Positions 26,716 through 36,070 of a stretch of 64,000 nucleotides of DNA are shown here, piece after piece. Made by a program: the position numbers and the translations under genes. Source of the stretch: Loktanella sp. D2R18 (lineage in GTDB: Bacteria > Pseudomonadota > Alphaproteobacteria > Rhodobacterales > Rhodobacteraceae); contig NZ_QOCG01000013.1 of the NCBI RefSeq assembly GCF_003318235.1, positions 25,442-89,441 on the forward strand. Direction: 5' to 3'. A model generated the notes under the pieces. It saw nothing but the letters and a program-made list of their open reading frames with translations. It was not told the DNA's origin and did no database searches. How positions within the stretch are numbered: the stretch's first letter is position 1; every line of letters starts with the position of its first letter.

Positions 26716-27645
26716 TTAAGGAAGGATATGCAGCCAAGCCCAGACCGTGATAATCGACAACCCGGTCCCCATCAGGACGGCAGAGGCCGCAACCCGCTTT
26801 GCCCGCCCATACATATTGGCAAACACATAGGCGTTGATCCCCGGTGCCATCGCGCCGGTCATCACCGCAGACCGTGTTGCAGATAAGCTAAGATCATTAA
26901 TATCGGCCAGTAGCCAGACGATGACCGGGTGCATCACCAAAGAGATTGAGACAACAAACATGATCGCCCGCATGTCCCCCTCGGGGCGATAGTGATACAG
27001 CACCCCACCAAGGCCAAACAGCGCCGCAGGCAAGGCTGCACGCGCAATCAGTCCAATCGCGTCAGTCAAAACTGTGGGCACGGGCACCCCAGCAACATTC
27101 ACAAACATCCCGAGGCTGACACCAATAATCAATGCATTGCTAAACATCGCCTTGAGCACCTTGCGCGGCAAAGCCGCAACGCTGCCCCCCCAATTGCGCG
27201 CGATCTCCATCGCGGTGATACCGATAGCGTAGCAAAACGGCGAATGGATCGCGATAATCGCATAGTTCGCTTCAAGCGCATCAGCGCCATAAGCGCGTTC
27301 AGTGATCGGCACGCCCAATAGAAATGAATTGGAAAACAATCCGCAAAACCCAAAGACCACGCAGTCTTGCCAGTCACGTTGAAATAGCACACGGCCACCA
27401 ACGAAACCCACTATGAACCCCGCGACAGCGCCCGTGTAAAACGACCCAAGCAATGCAAAGCTAAAGTTTTGCTGCAAATCCAGAGTCGAGATTGCCGTAA
27501 ATAGCAGGCACGGAATGGCAAATCCTTGGGTGAACTTCATCAGCCCGTCGACGCCACCTTCAGAAAAATAGCCTCGCCAGACAGCTATATATCCAAACCC
27601 GATCACCAAAAATACGGGCATGATAACGTCGATCAATGCACTCAT
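26716..27645 (-). CDS. AEC family transporter (auxin efflux carrier type)
   Basis: 309 residues with about ten hydrophobic segments, starting SALIDVIMPVFLVIGFGYIA. The second half contains the family pattern LPAALFGLGGVL and VMTGAMAPGINAYVFANMYG. Members export or import organic acids such as malate; the substrate here is unknown. Single gene or first of a minus-strand series; convergent with the ABC operon. Confidence 0.85.
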   Translation of the reverse strand: MSALIDVIMPVFLVIGFGYIAVWRGYFSEGGVDGLMKFTQGFAIPCLLFTAISTLDLQQNFSFALLGSFYTGAVAGFIVGFVGGRVLFQRDWQDCVVFGFCGLFSNSFLLGVPITERAYGADALEANYAIIAIHSPFCYAIGITAMEIARNWGGSVAALPRKVLKAMFSNALIIGVSLGMFVNVAGVPVPTVLTDAIGLIARAALPAALFGLGGVLYHYRPEGDMRAIMFVVSISLVMHPVIVWLLADINDLSLSATRSAVMTGAMAPGINAYVFANMYGRAKRVAASAVLMGTGLSIITVWAWLHILP

Positions 27646-27662
27646 GCGGTTGGTCCTTTGGG

Positions 27663-28466
27663 TTAGGTGATGTCAAATGTTAACGTCATACCATCATAGG
27701 CGGGCTGCACATGCGCGGGGGTTTCAGCTGCGACCGTCGCAAAATCCAGATCATTGTGCATATTTGTCAGCACTGCCTGTTTTGGCTGCAGCTTTGCTAT
27801 CCAATTCAGCGTTTGTTCAAGATGTGCATGGGATGGGTGCGGCGTGCGGCGCAGCGCGTCGATGATCCAACACGCGAGCCCATCCAGCTTGGCCCAAGCC
27901 GGATCAGGGATTGCGGACACATCCGGGATATAGGCCACATCGTCGAACCTAAACCCAAGCGCGTCAATCCCGCCATGCGTCACCGTAAACGGGGTGAGCG
28001 TGATTGCGCCCCCTGCCGCGGTGATTGTCACATCACCGTCCATCTCATGCAGTTTGCAAATCGGCGGATAAGAAGAACCAATAGGCGTTTCAAAGATATA
28101 GCCGAACCGATCACGCAACGCTTTGGCGGTGTCAGGATCGGCCCAGACGGGTAGCATTTCACGGGTGTTAAAGACGATCATCCGCAGATCATCAATCCCG
28201 TGAACATGATCCGCATGAGCGTGGGTATAAATCACTGCATCCAAAGTCCCGACGCCCGCGTCCAGCAGCTGGTTGCGCAGGTCTGGTGATGTATCAATCA
28301 GGACCTTCGTTTCGCCCTTACCATTTGATCGCGTCAACAGTATCGAGCAGCGTTTCCTACGGTTTTTAGGGTTTTCGGGATCGCAATCCCCCCACAACCC
28401 ACCCAGACGAGGCACGCCGCCTGATGATCCACAGCCTAGAATGGTCACCATGAGAGTGTCGCTCAT
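27663..28466 (-). CDS. PhnP-like MBL-fold metallohydrolase
   Basis: 267 residues. ILGCGSSGGVPRLGG at the N-terminus, then the metal motif IYTHAHADHVHGIDDLR and later TNMHNDLDF supply His/Asp ligands for a binuclear metal site. It resembles PhnP/RNase Z-like phosphodiesterases. It overlaps tatD by 4 nt, at the end of the tmk-holB-tatD cluster, an arrangement common in alphaproteobacteria. Confidence 0.88.
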   Translation of the reverse strand: MSDTLMVTILGCGSSGGVPRLGGLWGDCDPENPKNRRKRCSILLTRSNGKGETKVLIDTSPDLRNQLLDAGVGTLDAVIYTHAHADHVHGIDDLRMIVFNTREMLPVWADPDTAKALRDRFGYIFETPIGSSYPPICKLHEMDGDVTITAAGGAITLTPFTVTHGGIDALGFRFDDVAYIPDVSAIPDPAWAKLDGLACWIIDALRRTPHPSHAHLEQTLNWIAKLQPKQAVLTNMHNDLDFATVAAETPAHVQPAYDGMTLTFDIT

Positions 28467-29251
28467 GCGCGTGCTTTCCAGAACAGTCGATCAAAATTCG
28501 CTGTCGTTTTCCGTGCGAAATCTGCGTAGTCCATGCCGAACGCTTCGGCCCCGACCTTTGCAGTCAAGGCAGAAAACGCTGGTTCATTGCGCTTGCCACG
28601 GTGTGGCGGCGGCGCAAGGTAAGGGCTGTCAGTTTCCACCAAAATCCGTTCAATCGGGGCAGCCGCGAAAATATCGCGCAATTCTTTGCTTTTGGGAAAG
28701 GAAGCGATCCCGGACATCGACAAGTAAAACCCTAGATCAAGCGCAGCCGTCGCCAATGCGGCAGAGCTAGAAAAGCAGTGCATCACACATGAATAGGCAC
28801 CGTTTGCGTATTCCTCGGCCAGAATTCGTGCCATGTCACCATCAGCGGCCCGTGCGTGGATAATCAGTGGCAGTTTGGTTTCGCGCGCCGCCGCGATATG
28901 CACACGCAGGCTTTGTTGCTGAATATCCATGCTTTCGGCGGTGTAGTGATAATCAAGCCCGGTTTCGCCGATGCCCACAAATTTCGGATGCGCGGAGAGC
29001 GCGATCAATTCATCGACAGTCGCGAGTGGCTCTTCGGCGGCGCTCATCGGGTGGGTGCCTGCGGCATAGAACACAGGGGCGAATTCTTCGGCAATGGCGC
29101 GCACTTGGGGTTCCAAACGAAGACGCGTGCAGATCGTCACCATGCGCTCAACCCCGGCGTCCAGCGCGCGCTGGATCACAGCAGGGCGTTCCGCATCAAA
29201 ATCAGGAAAATCAAGATGGCAATGGCTATCGACGATGGTGGGCTGTGTCAT
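28463..29251 (-). CDS. TatD-family metal-dependent hydrolase
   Basis: 262 residues from the ATG at 29251. All metal-site motifs are present: VDSHCHLDFPDFD, GIGETGLDYHYT, IIHARAADGD, VMHCFSSS and VETDSPYLAPPPHRGK. TatD proteins have DNase/RNase activity in repair or decay. Start is 10 nt after the stop of holB. A longer version from 29311 would overlap holB. Confidence 0.9.
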   Translation of the reverse strand: MTQPTIVDSHCHLDFPDFDAERPAVIQRALDAGVERMVTICTRLRLEPQVRAIAEEFAPVFYAAGTHPMSAAEEPLATVDELIALSAHPKFVGIGETGLDYHYTAESMDIQQQSLRVHIAAARETKLPLIIHARAADGDMARILAEEYANGAYSCVMHCFSSSAALATAALDLGFYLSMSGIASFPKSKELRDIFAAAPIERILVETDSPYLAPPPHRGKRNEPAFSALTAKVGAEAFGMDYADFARKTTANFDRLFWKARA

Positions 29252-29261
29252 GAATTGGCCT

Positions 29262-30365
29262 TTAGGCAGCGACGCCAAGCGCCGTTTCTTCGATCTTGAA
29301 AATGATATCAAGGATCAGCGCGGCAGGGTCAAGGTTCACCGCGCGCCCATGACGCGATCTGTTGGATAGGTCCTGTTGCAACTGCGCCCATTTGCGGGCC
29401 ATTTGATCATTGGGCGCGATACGCGCCAGCAGCGCGCCCTCACCCGGCGCACCTTCTGTCAAGGGTTGCCCCAACAGCCCGGCGCGCGCGGTACGTGACA
29501 AAAACAGATCAATCAGGTCCAGAACCATACCATAGCGCACGTCGGCGGCACGCCCGGTACAACTCTCAGCAAGTTTGAGCGCCATCGGCCGATCAATGCG
29601 GGGCATGCCGTTAAAGAGGCGGATCAGTTCCGCATAAAGCTGGAGGCCGTCGTGTTTCAAAAGCCGGATCGCGTCGCCCGCTGACCCGCCTGCCAATGCG
29701 GCAAGGCTATCTGCATTATCGGCGTCATGCCCTGCTTGCGACAATGCCTTTTGCAAATCATCAGCGCCCAAGGTGTTGCATCGCAAAACCCGGCACCGCG
29801 ACCGGATCGTTGGTAAAAGGCGGGATGGTTGATGGGCGATGAGCAAGATCACCGTATTGGCAGGCGGCTCTTCGAGTTCTTTTAGAATTGCATTGGCCGC
29901 GTTGCGGTTCAATTCATCCGCCGCATCCACGATGACAACGCGCCGTCCGCCATCTGCAGACGACATCTGAAAAAATGTCTTAAGCTTGCGCACGGCATCA
30001 ACTGTAATTTCGCTGCGCAGTTTTTTGGTTTTTTCGTCCCATGGCCGACGGATCACGGAAAGCCGCGGGTGTGCGCCCGCTTGCATCAGTCGCGCATCGG
30101 GATGTTCGGGGTCGACCTCTAGCGTGGGATCGCCAAACAACCCCACCCCTTCGTCAGCCAGCAGAAACGTCGCGATCTTCCACGCCAGTGTCGCCTTACC
30201 AACGCCGCGCGGCCCCGTGATCAACCAACCCGAATGCATCCGCCCCGATTGAAAGGCATCAAGAAAATCCGCCTCTGCCTGCGCTTGACCGAACAAATGC
30301 CGGGTTTCGCGTGGATGCGGTGCGCCTTCGATCCGGTCAGGTTCTGGCAGCGTATCATCGCTCAT
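29262..30365 (-). CDS. holB: DNA polymerase III subunit delta'
   Basis: 367 residues. Clamp-loader AAA+ fold: a Walker A-like GPRGVGKATLAWKIA, VVIVDAADELNRNAANAILK and the arginine-finger region TIRSRCRVLR. The zinc finger seen in some HolB proteins is absent. It overlaps tmk by 4 nt; the tmk-holB pair is widely conserved. Confidence 0.9.
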   Translation of the reverse strand: MSDDTLPEPDRIEGAPHPRETRHLFGQAQAEADFLDAFQSGRMHSGWLITGPRGVGKATLAWKIATFLLADEGVGLFGDPTLEVDPEHPDARLMQAGAHPRLSVIRRPWDEKTKKLRSEITVDAVRKLKTFFQMSSADGGRRVVIVDAADELNRNAANAILKELEEPPANTVILLIAHQPSRLLPTIRSRCRVLRCNTLGADDLQKALSQAGHDADNADSLAALAGGSAGDAIRLLKHDGLQLYAELIRLFNGMPRIDRPMALKLAESCTGRAADVRYGMVLDLIDLFLSRTARAGLLGQPLTEGAPGEGALLARIAPNDQMARKWAQLQQDLSNRSRHGRAVNLDPAALILDIIFKIEETALGVAA

Positions 30366-30970
30366 AGATGGGCCGCGATTTCGCTGGCGGTTTCGTCAGG
30401 CGTGCGGTTGCCATCAACCAACACGCAGCGGTCAGGCTGCGCATGGGCCAGCGCCAAAAATCCGTGGCGCAGGGTTTCTTGAAAACCGAGCCCAAAATCT
30501 TCAAACCGATCTTCGCCAGATTTACGGGCAAGCCCGCGTTCCAGCGCCGTCGCCGGGTCCATGTCGATAATGAAAGTCAAATCTGGTTCGCGCCCAATCA
30601 TCAGCCTATGCAGGCTGTCGACCATGGCGCGCAAATCACCACGGGTCGCGCCCTGATACACCCGCGTGCTATCGGCAAAGCGGTCACTAATCACTGTTTT
30701 TCCAGCCGCCAAGGCGGGTTGGATCGTCTTTTCAAGATGATCTCGGCGCGCGGCGGTGAAGAGCAGGATTTCAGTTTCCGCCGACCAACGATCCGTGTCG
30801 CCCGTCAGCAGCAGCTGGCGGATTTCTTCTGCGCCGGGGCTGCCGCCGGGTTCACGCGTGAGGATCACATCGCGTCCTTGCGCACGCAGGTGATCTGCAA
30901 ACAATCGCGACTGCGTGGATTTACCAGACCCGTCGATCCCTTCAAACGTAATAAACATAGGCGTCGTCAT
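30362..30970 (-). CDS. tmk: Thymidylate kinase
   Basis: 202 residues. P-loop FITFEGIDGSGKSTQS, the DR motif VISDRFADSTRVYQG and TREPGGSPGAEEIR match dTMP kinase. It makes dTDP for DNA synthesis. Overlaps both the carboxypeptidase gene and holB by 4 nt. ATG at 30970 or at 30958 are both possible starts. Confidence 0.93.
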   Translation of the reverse strand: MTTPMFITFEGIDGSGKSTQSRLFADHLRAQGRDVILTREPGGSPGAEEIRQLLLTGDTDRWSAETEILLFTAARRDHLEKTIQPALAAGKTVISDRFADSTRVYQGATRGDLRAMVDSLHRLMIGREPDLTFIIDMDPATALERGLARKSGEDRFEDFGLGFQETLRHGFLALAHAQPDRCVLVDGNRTPDETASEIAAHL

Positions 30971-32145
30971 GCGGCGTCGTCAGCCGTGCCGGGTTGAGGT
31001 CCGAACTTAGTCCAAAGCACATGTGCTGCGGTCCGCAACCGTGTCGTAAATCCGCCCGCTGGCACAGTGGCATCAGCAACCAAGGGGATACGTTTTTCAG
31101 GCAACCCGTCAAGTTGGATCACCAATTCCGCCAGCGGATCACCCGCCGCGATTGGGGCTTGGATCGGTCCGTTGTAAACGACTTGTGCATCAACGGTGCC
31201 TTGGTTCAGCACAGGCACCAACATCGACAGGTCTTCGGCAACCGTGAGCCCAACAGTGGTTTGTGCGCCCATCCAAACATCTGCGGTTGCAATCCGGTGC
31301 CCAGCATCAACGACATCTTTTTGCGCAAACTGACGGTAAGCCCAATTCACTAGACGCTCGGATTCTTCTGCGCGCGCCTGTTCGGTCGGCAGCCCGGTAA
31401 GCACAAAGATAATCCGGCGATCACCCTGTTTGGCCGATCCAACAAGCCCGTAACCTGCTTCGGATGTATGGCCTGTCTTAAGCCCATCCGCACCAATGCC
31501 AAGCGATAGAACCGGGTTGCGGTTTCGCGAATTGCTAGGCACGCGGCCATCAAAAGCAAATTCGCGTTCTGCGAACAGCGGGTAATAGGTTGGAAAATCG
31601 CGGATCAACGCATCGGCCAGAATACCGAGATCTTCGACCGACATGCGGTGCCCAGCCGCGGGCCAGCCGTTTGAATTGGCAAAGGTCGAATTTTCCATAC
31701 CCATCTGTTGGGCGCGTTGGGTCATCATCCGGGCAAAGCCTGCTTCGGTTCCGTCGGGCGACAAGGTTTCAGCCAAAACGGCGCTTGCGTCGTTGCCTGA
31801 CAGGATGATCACACCGCGCAAAAGGTCTTCGACACGCACCCGGTCAGTGGTATCCAAAAACATCGACGACCCTGTATAAGACGCGGCATGCGAAGATACG
31901 GGCAGTTCCTCGTCAATGGTCAAACGGCCGTCAGCGATTGCCTCAAACGCCATATAGATTGTCATCAGCTTGGACATCGACGCAGGTGGCAAAGGCGCGT
32001 CTTCGTCTTTGGCCAAAAGCACCGTGCCTGTTGTTTGATCGAAAACATAGGCCGCGCGCGCAGTTGTATCAAAGGTCTGCGCAAAGCCCGCTGTCGCACC
32101 AAACCAAAGCGCGATCACAGCAAAACGAAAGTAAGAAAGGATCAT
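30967..32145 (-). CDS. D-alanyl-D-alanine carboxypeptidase (DacA/DacF type)
   Basis: 392 residues with a signal peptide (FAVIALWFGATAGFAQ). Penicillin-binding motifs: SxxK in PPASMSKLMTIY (~residue 57), SxN in ILSGNDASAV and KTG in DGLKTGHTSEAG. The C-terminal beta domain (from ~275) and a final amphipathic tail fit class C low-molecular-weight PBPs that trim peptidoglycan stem peptides. Precedes tmk with a 4-nt overlap. Confidence 0.9.
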   Translation of the reverse strand: MILSYFRFAVIALWFGATAGFAQTFDTTARAAYVFDQTTGTVLLAKDEDAPLPPASMSKLMTIYMAFEAIADGRLTIDEELPVSSHAASYTGSSMFLDTTDRVRVEDLLRGVIILSGNDASAVLAETLSPDGTEAGFARMMTQRAQQMGMENSTFANSNGWPAAGHRMSVEDLGILADALIRDFPTYYPLFAEREFAFDGRVPSNSRNRNPVLSLGIGADGLKTGHTSEAGYGLVGSAKQGDRRIIFVLTGLPTEQARAEESERLVNWAYRQFAQKDVVDAGHRIATADVWMGAQTTVGLTVAEDLSMLVPVLNQGTVDAQVVYNGPIQAPIAAGDPLAELVIQLDGLPEKRIPLVADATVPAGGFTTRLRTAAHVLWTKFGPQPGTADDAA

Positions 32146-32172
32146 TTGATCTGTGCTCCGAAGTTAGGGACG

Positions 32173-33099
32173 CTATTCCGCGCCCACGATAAACGCATCA
32201 ACAAAGCCAAGTGATTTGAGCTGCGCCAGCGTCGCGTCATCTGAAACCGGCCCAGCTACGACACGCCAGACAGTACGCCCTCCCGCATCTTGCGGTTCAA
32301 CCGACGATGGGATGCCCGCGCTGCGGATTGCCTGCGCTGCGTTATTGGCGTTACCTTCCACGCTAAAGACCCCGATCTGCGCCAATGGGGCCGTCGCACC
32401 TCCGACAGCAGCGGGAGCTTCGGCTTCATCTGTGGCTTCACCCGCTTCGACCGCAGCAATTGCAGCGGCGGCACCAACGATCGGATCAACCGCAGACGCA
32501 TCCGCTCCATCCGCCGCAGACACGTCCACATCCACAGCAGGCACATCATCCAATGCGGTTGCGGCAACCGCGACCGGGGCAGCAAGGCTAGCGATAACCG
32601 CATTGTCTTGCGGATTCTCGGCGACCTCTTCCGGTTCTGCAGGGACTTCGATTTCTTCGCGGACCAAGGCGATAACGCTCAGTTCGGTTGGTGCGCCGGC
32701 CAAAAGGCCCAACTCTGTCGCAGCGTCCGATGAGACCTGCAGAAGCGGGCCTGGGTTTTCACGTTCGCGCCGGAACAAAGCACCGACAACCGACTGGCCG
32801 TTTTCGGGGTTGCGAATGATCACACGCTCAGGGTCTTGGACATCAGGATGGGCTACCCAAATGCCGCCAAGCGATGGGCGTCCGTCCCATAGCCCGCGAT
32901 CCGTGACCTCAAACACATCAGGGCGTTCAACATCGCGGTCGGTTTGGACCAACCGCGTAGGACTAGTTGGCGCAGCACTCTCGGGACGCGGGGCAAACAT
33001 GCCGCCCCCGCCTTCTTCACAAGCTGTAAGCCCAAACGCAGCAACCAATACAACCCCAATTGGGATACAACGCCCAGTTCTGAAATATTTACCTGTCAT
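32173..33099 (-). CDS. SPOR-domain lipoprotein, RlpA-like region
   Basis: 308 residues with lipobox LTAC (Cys27). The segment ~75-150 (SLGGIWVAHPDVQDPERVII and NPENGQSVVGALF) looks like a double-psi beta-barrel of the RlpA/septal type. It is followed by an Ala/Val-rich linker and a C-terminal SPOR domain from ~235 (IGVFSVEGNANNAAQAIRSA). SPOR domains bind denuded septal glycan. It is first gene of the envelope/replication cluster, 27 nt upstream of the carboxypeptidase gene. Confidence 0.8.
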   Translation of the reverse strand: MTGKYFRTGRCIPIGVVLVAAFGLTACEEGGGGMFAPRPESAAPTSPTRLVQTDRDVERPDVFEVTDRGLWDGRPSLGGIWVAHPDVQDPERVIIRNPENGQSVVGALFRRERENPGPLLQVSSDAATELGLLAGAPTELSVIALVREEIEVPAEPEEVAENPQDNAVIASLAAPVAVAATALDDVPAVDVDVSAADGADASAVDPIVGAAAAIAAVEAGEATDEAEAPAAVGGATAPLAQIGVFSVEGNANNAAQAIRSAGIPSSVEPQDAGGRTVWRVVAGPVSDDATLAQLKSLGFVDAFIVGAE

Positions 33100-33192
33100 T
33101 CTTCGCCCCTATATTCCGCCCCACCAATTTGTGGGGATCGCGCCGTTTTTCCAGCTGCATTCATTTATGTGACCACACGAATAACTTCGTCA

Positions 33193-34986
33193 TTAAAAAT
33201 GACAAACCCGCGACGCGGCACCTGCTTTCGCGAACGATAGCGCCCCGCTGCCATTTAGGGAAGAGTCATCACAAAATTGTCGGCGGAATCCCCCAACGCA
33301 AAAAGTTGCTTTTCGAATCATTTCTTTACCGTTAGAGACCGCCCAACGGAGGCTTGGCAGAGTGGTCGAATGCACCGGTCTTGAAAACCGACGAGGGTGA
33401 AAGTCCTCCCAGGGTTCGAATCCCTGAGCCTCCGCCATTTTACATTTTTGTATGTAAGACTGCCCTAACACCTTGAATGGTAAGGTGGTTTTCGGTGTTC
33501 GAAGTCCCTCAGATCGTGAGTATACAATGCGCTCCGCAAAGGCGAGTTTCAGGACAGTTCTGCGCAATGCAAGATTGCCACTCTCCCATATTTTATAGGG
33601 GTTTGAGAGAAATGTGAGGGCGTGTTCGAACAATTGATCGAAGGTGCCTTGCTGAGGTCCGTGATTTTCAATCTTTTCATCTAAGATCAGCTTGTCTTTT
33701 TCGAGGGCAACAATGCGCTTTTCGTAAGCCGCAACGACAGTTGGGCTTTCAGACGCGAGAATACGGTCCAACACACCCTCTATTTGTTTATCAATGCCGT
33801 TGCGCTCACGACGCGTGATTGCGAGGTTGGCGTCACTCTGCTTTTCCTTTTGGTCCCAAGCGTCTTTGAACATACGCGTTGTGATGGCAAACAGACCATC
33901 AGTTGGCTTTAAGTCTTGGATCAAGCCCGCAAAATCACTCTCAAGAACATCACGGCGGATAGACTTGCGATAGCTGACGCAACCTTTTGAGTGGCACAGA
34001 TAATATGGATGCTTGGCACCTGACTTACTGGTGGACCAACAGGACGTCAGAGACGTCCCACAATCGTCACAGGCAACAAACCCACGTAGTGGGAAGTCGG
34101 CGCTAATGTCTTTGCGAAACGTTGCGCGTGCGCCGTCTTTGAGGCGCTGTTGGATAGCCTCATAGGTCTCAAAGGTGATGATTGGCTGGTGATGGCCTTT
34201 GCGTGTTGTAACGTCCCAATTGGCATACGCCACATGACCAGTATAAACGATCCGCGACATCAACCGAATGATCTTCTCATAACGCACAACGCCATTAGGC
34301 GTGTCTTTGGGAAATGCGGGCTGACGTTCGAGGAAGTGTTTAACCTCTGATTGACTGCCAAAGCGTCCAGATGCAAATCCTTCAAGGGCTTCTTGAATGA
34401 CGGAGGCCACAGGTTCATCGCGAACCAACACCTTCCCATGTCCAGCCACACGGTCATACTTGTAGCCCGTAGGTGGGTAAAACACCCAGTATCCACTCTC
34501 TAACCGCGCTTTCATCTTCTGGGAGACCTGACGCCCGTTTTGTTTACGCTCTAGCTGACCTTGAGCCGCGAGGATGGTTTCGATGAACTCCCCTTCTGGC
34601 GTGTCTTCAAAGTTGAAGTTCAGGCATTCGACTTGAGCATCCCGCTTGCGGAAAGAGTCCCGCAGCCGAAAGTGAAACTCGCGATCACGCGCAAAGCGCT
34701 TGAGATCATCAAAGATCACAACAAAACTCTCATCCGGTTGCGCATCAAGAAACGACAGCAACGCTACCATGCCGGGGCGGTTCATAAAATCGCCGCCGCC
34801 ACTGATTGTATCTGGGAAGACGGCTGCGATATCATAGCCCTTCGTTGCCGCATATTGGCGGCAGCGTGTTTCTTGGCTCTCCAAGCCGTGACCGTCGGAT
34901 TCTTGCGCCTTAGAGCTTACACGACAATAGATCACCGCCTTGGTTGGCTGTGCCTGTCTGGGTGCTTTGTTTACTGATCCTGCCAT
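33193..34986 (-). CDS. Large serine recombinase (integrase) reading antisense through tRNA-Ser
   Basis: 597 residues. N-terminal resolvase domain AVIYCRVSSKAQESDGHG with catalytic Ser24, a recombinase domain, a zinc ribbon (CDDCGTSL ... YYLCHSKGC, ~residues 318-350) and a coiled-coil segment at ~395-450. About 516 residues are encoded up to the tRNA. The rest (AEAQGFEPWEDFHPRRFSRP and beyond) is the antisense translation of tRNA-Ser and the host spacer. The stop at 33193 therefore belongs to the old chromosome, and the integrated gene has a host-derived tail. This enzyme probably integrated the island. Confidence 0.88.
   Translation of the reverse strand: MAGSVNKAPRQAQPTKAVIYCRVSSKAQESDGHGLESQETRCRQYAATKGYDIAAVFPDTISGGGDFMNRPGMVALLSFLDAQPDESFVVIFDDLKRFARDREFHFRLRDSFRKRDAQVECLNFNFEDTPEGEFIETILAAQGQLERKQNGRQVSQKMKARLESGYWVFYPPTGYKYDRVAGHGKVLVRDEPVASVIQEALEGFASGRFGSQSEVKHFLERQPAFPKDTPNGVVRYEKIIRLMSRIVYTGHVAYANWDVTTRKGHHQPIITFETYEAIQQRLKDGARATFRKDISADFPLRGFVACDDCGTSLTSCWSTSKSGAKHPYYLCHSKGCVSYRKSIRRDVLESDFAGLIQDLKPTDGLFAITTRMFKDAWDQKEKQSDANLAITRRERNGIDKQIEGVLDRILASESPTVVAAYEKRIVALEKDKLILDEKIENHGPQQGTFDQLFEHALTFLSNPYKIWESGNLALRRTVLKLAFAERIVYSRSEGLRTPKTTLPFKVLGQSYIQKCKMAEAQGFEPWEDFHPRRFSRPVHSTTLPSLRWAVSNGKEMIRKATFCVGGFRRQFCDDSSLNGSGALSFAKAGAASRVCHF
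33348..33437 (+). tRNA. tRNA-Ser(UGA)
   Basis: A 90-nt tRNA including an encoded CCA. Acceptor arm GGAGGCT (33348-33354) pairs with AGCCTCC near the 3' end. The anticodon stem-loop CCGGT-CTTGAAA-ACCGA gives anticodon TGA. A long variable arm (GAGGGTGAAAGTCCTC) identifies a serine tRNA, and the T-arm is GGGTTCGAATCCC. Its 3' end is the left border of the accessory island. Confidence 0.95.
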
Positions 34987-35285
34987 GTGTCCTCCTTATG
35001 CGTTTGTTCCCATTCGGTTCGTATTAAGGATAGCAGATCGGATGGATCATCGCTGAGAGAATCACCTGTTTCTCCACAGATTTGCCGCGTGGGGTGCAAA
35101 TCAAAACCAAGATCAACAAACATAACAACAATCGTCCAGAGCGTTTCCACAAGCTCTTTTTGCTGATCGAGCGGCATATCGCTATCTTCCAGCATGGCAG
35201 CATAAAGCTCCCAATCAATGTTCAGGGTGGGTGGTGGTGTTGAGGTGTGGGATGGCAAACCATCATCGTCAGGCGGACAGGACAT
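34971..35285 (-). CDS. Hypothetical protein upstream of the serine recombinase
   Basis: 104 residues from the ATG at 35285, which has a strong AAGGAG ribosome-binding site. Acidic; begins MSCPPDDDGLPSHTSTPPPT, then two helices (LYAAMLEDSDMPLDQQKELV; VVMFVDLGFDLHPTR). It overlaps the recombinase start by 16 nt, so the two are co-expressed. It could be a recombination directionality or regulatory factor; that is inference from position only. Confidence 0.65.
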   Translation of the reverse strand: MSCPPDDDGLPSHTSTPPPTLNIDWELYAAMLEDSDMPLDQQKELVETLWTIVVMFVDLGFDLHPTRQICGETGDSLSDDPSDLLSLIRTEWEQTHKEDTWQDQ

Positions 35286-35442
35286 GTGCGCTCCTTTCTT
35301 GTTATCAGTTGTTGGAAATGCGTGTTTCAATCGCCAATCATCATACGGCGTATTGAGAACAAATACAGAACATTTATCTCACATCTCCTGCAATCACGCA
35401 AGGAATATATTCCAATGATCGTAACTGCTTACCTGTGACCGT

Positions 35443-35498
35443 AGTCTGTCAGACTGATGATGATCTTGGGGTAAATGGGGGGTAAAAACGGGTAAACC
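35443..35498. repeat. Palindrome plus three G-rich TAAA repeats
   Basis: A perfect 13-bp palindrome AGTCTG-T-CAGACT at 35443-35455 is followed by three close copies of GGGTAAA (35468-35498, separated by 6-8 nt). They lie in the non-coding gap between the recombinase-associated ORF and parE. They could be protein-binding sites for the element's recombinase or replication control; no function can be assigned. Confidence 0.45.
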
Positions 35499-35506
35499 AG
35501 TTTGTA

Positions 35507-35800
35507 CTAGATTGGCTTTTCTGACCAGTTTTCGCGGCCATGGCGGATGCGCAGGATTCTGACCATACGATGGTCATCAATCAGATAGATAATAATATGT
35601 GCGCCCACCGGATGAATGCGTACCGGAGGTGAGATTTCTTCTCTGAGGCGGGCGATTTTAGGTGACTGGACGATCAACTCAATCATTGAGTCAATCTTGT
35701 CCATATACCCTTCGGTTTGGGCATATCCGTAATTTTCGATGCCATTAAGGTAGATCGAAATGAGGTCGGCGTCCGCCTTTTGGGAAAGGCGAAACGTCAT
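35507..35800 (-). CDS. parE: ParE-type toxin (RelE/ParE superfamily)
   Basis: 97 residues. FRLSQKADADLISIYLNGIE, the central LREEISPPVRIHPVGAHIII and the C-terminal RMVRILRIRHGREN match ParE toxins. The partner antitoxin gene overlaps its start by 4 nt. The family poisons gyrase. On a mobile island its likely role is to stabilise the element. Confidence 0.88.
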   Translation of the reverse strand: MTFRLSQKADADLISIYLNGIENYGYAQTEGYMDKIDSMIELIVQSPKIARLREEISPPVRIHPVGAHIIIYLIDDHRMVRILRIRHGRENWSEKPI

Positions 35801-36048
35801 TCTGGTGTGGCTGTGCCTGCTTGTTGTCGCGCAATGGAACGAATTTCGGCAAGTGAGTTGTTTGTGTCATCACTCGCTATCGCCTCATCGACCAGCTTTT
35901 GCATTGATGCAATCTTGTTGGCACGATCTTGATCATGGCGAATGAGATCGCGCACATATTCGCTGGCGTTATCGTAACGCCCTGCTTGTGTTTGTTTTTC
36001 AACCCAATCCCGCATTTGACCGGGAAGGGAGACATTCATACTGGCCAT
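35797..36048 (-). CDS. parD: ParD-type antitoxin
   Basis: 83 residues from the ATG at 36048, with AGGAGA just upstream. MASMNVSLPGQMRDWVEKQT and YDNASEYVRDLIRHDQDR form a ribbon-helix-helix DNA-binding domain of CC2985/ParD type. A longer in-frame ORF back to 36144 lies opposite the next gene and is not needed. It precedes parE and overlaps it by 4 nt, the usual antitoxin-first order. Confidence 0.88.
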   Translation of the reverse strand: MASMNVSLPGQMRDWVEKQTQAGRYDNASEYVRDLIRHDQDRANKIASMQKLVDEAIASDDTNNSLAEIRSIARQQAGTATPE

Positions 36049-36070
36049 ATCTAATTCTCCTAACCATAGT

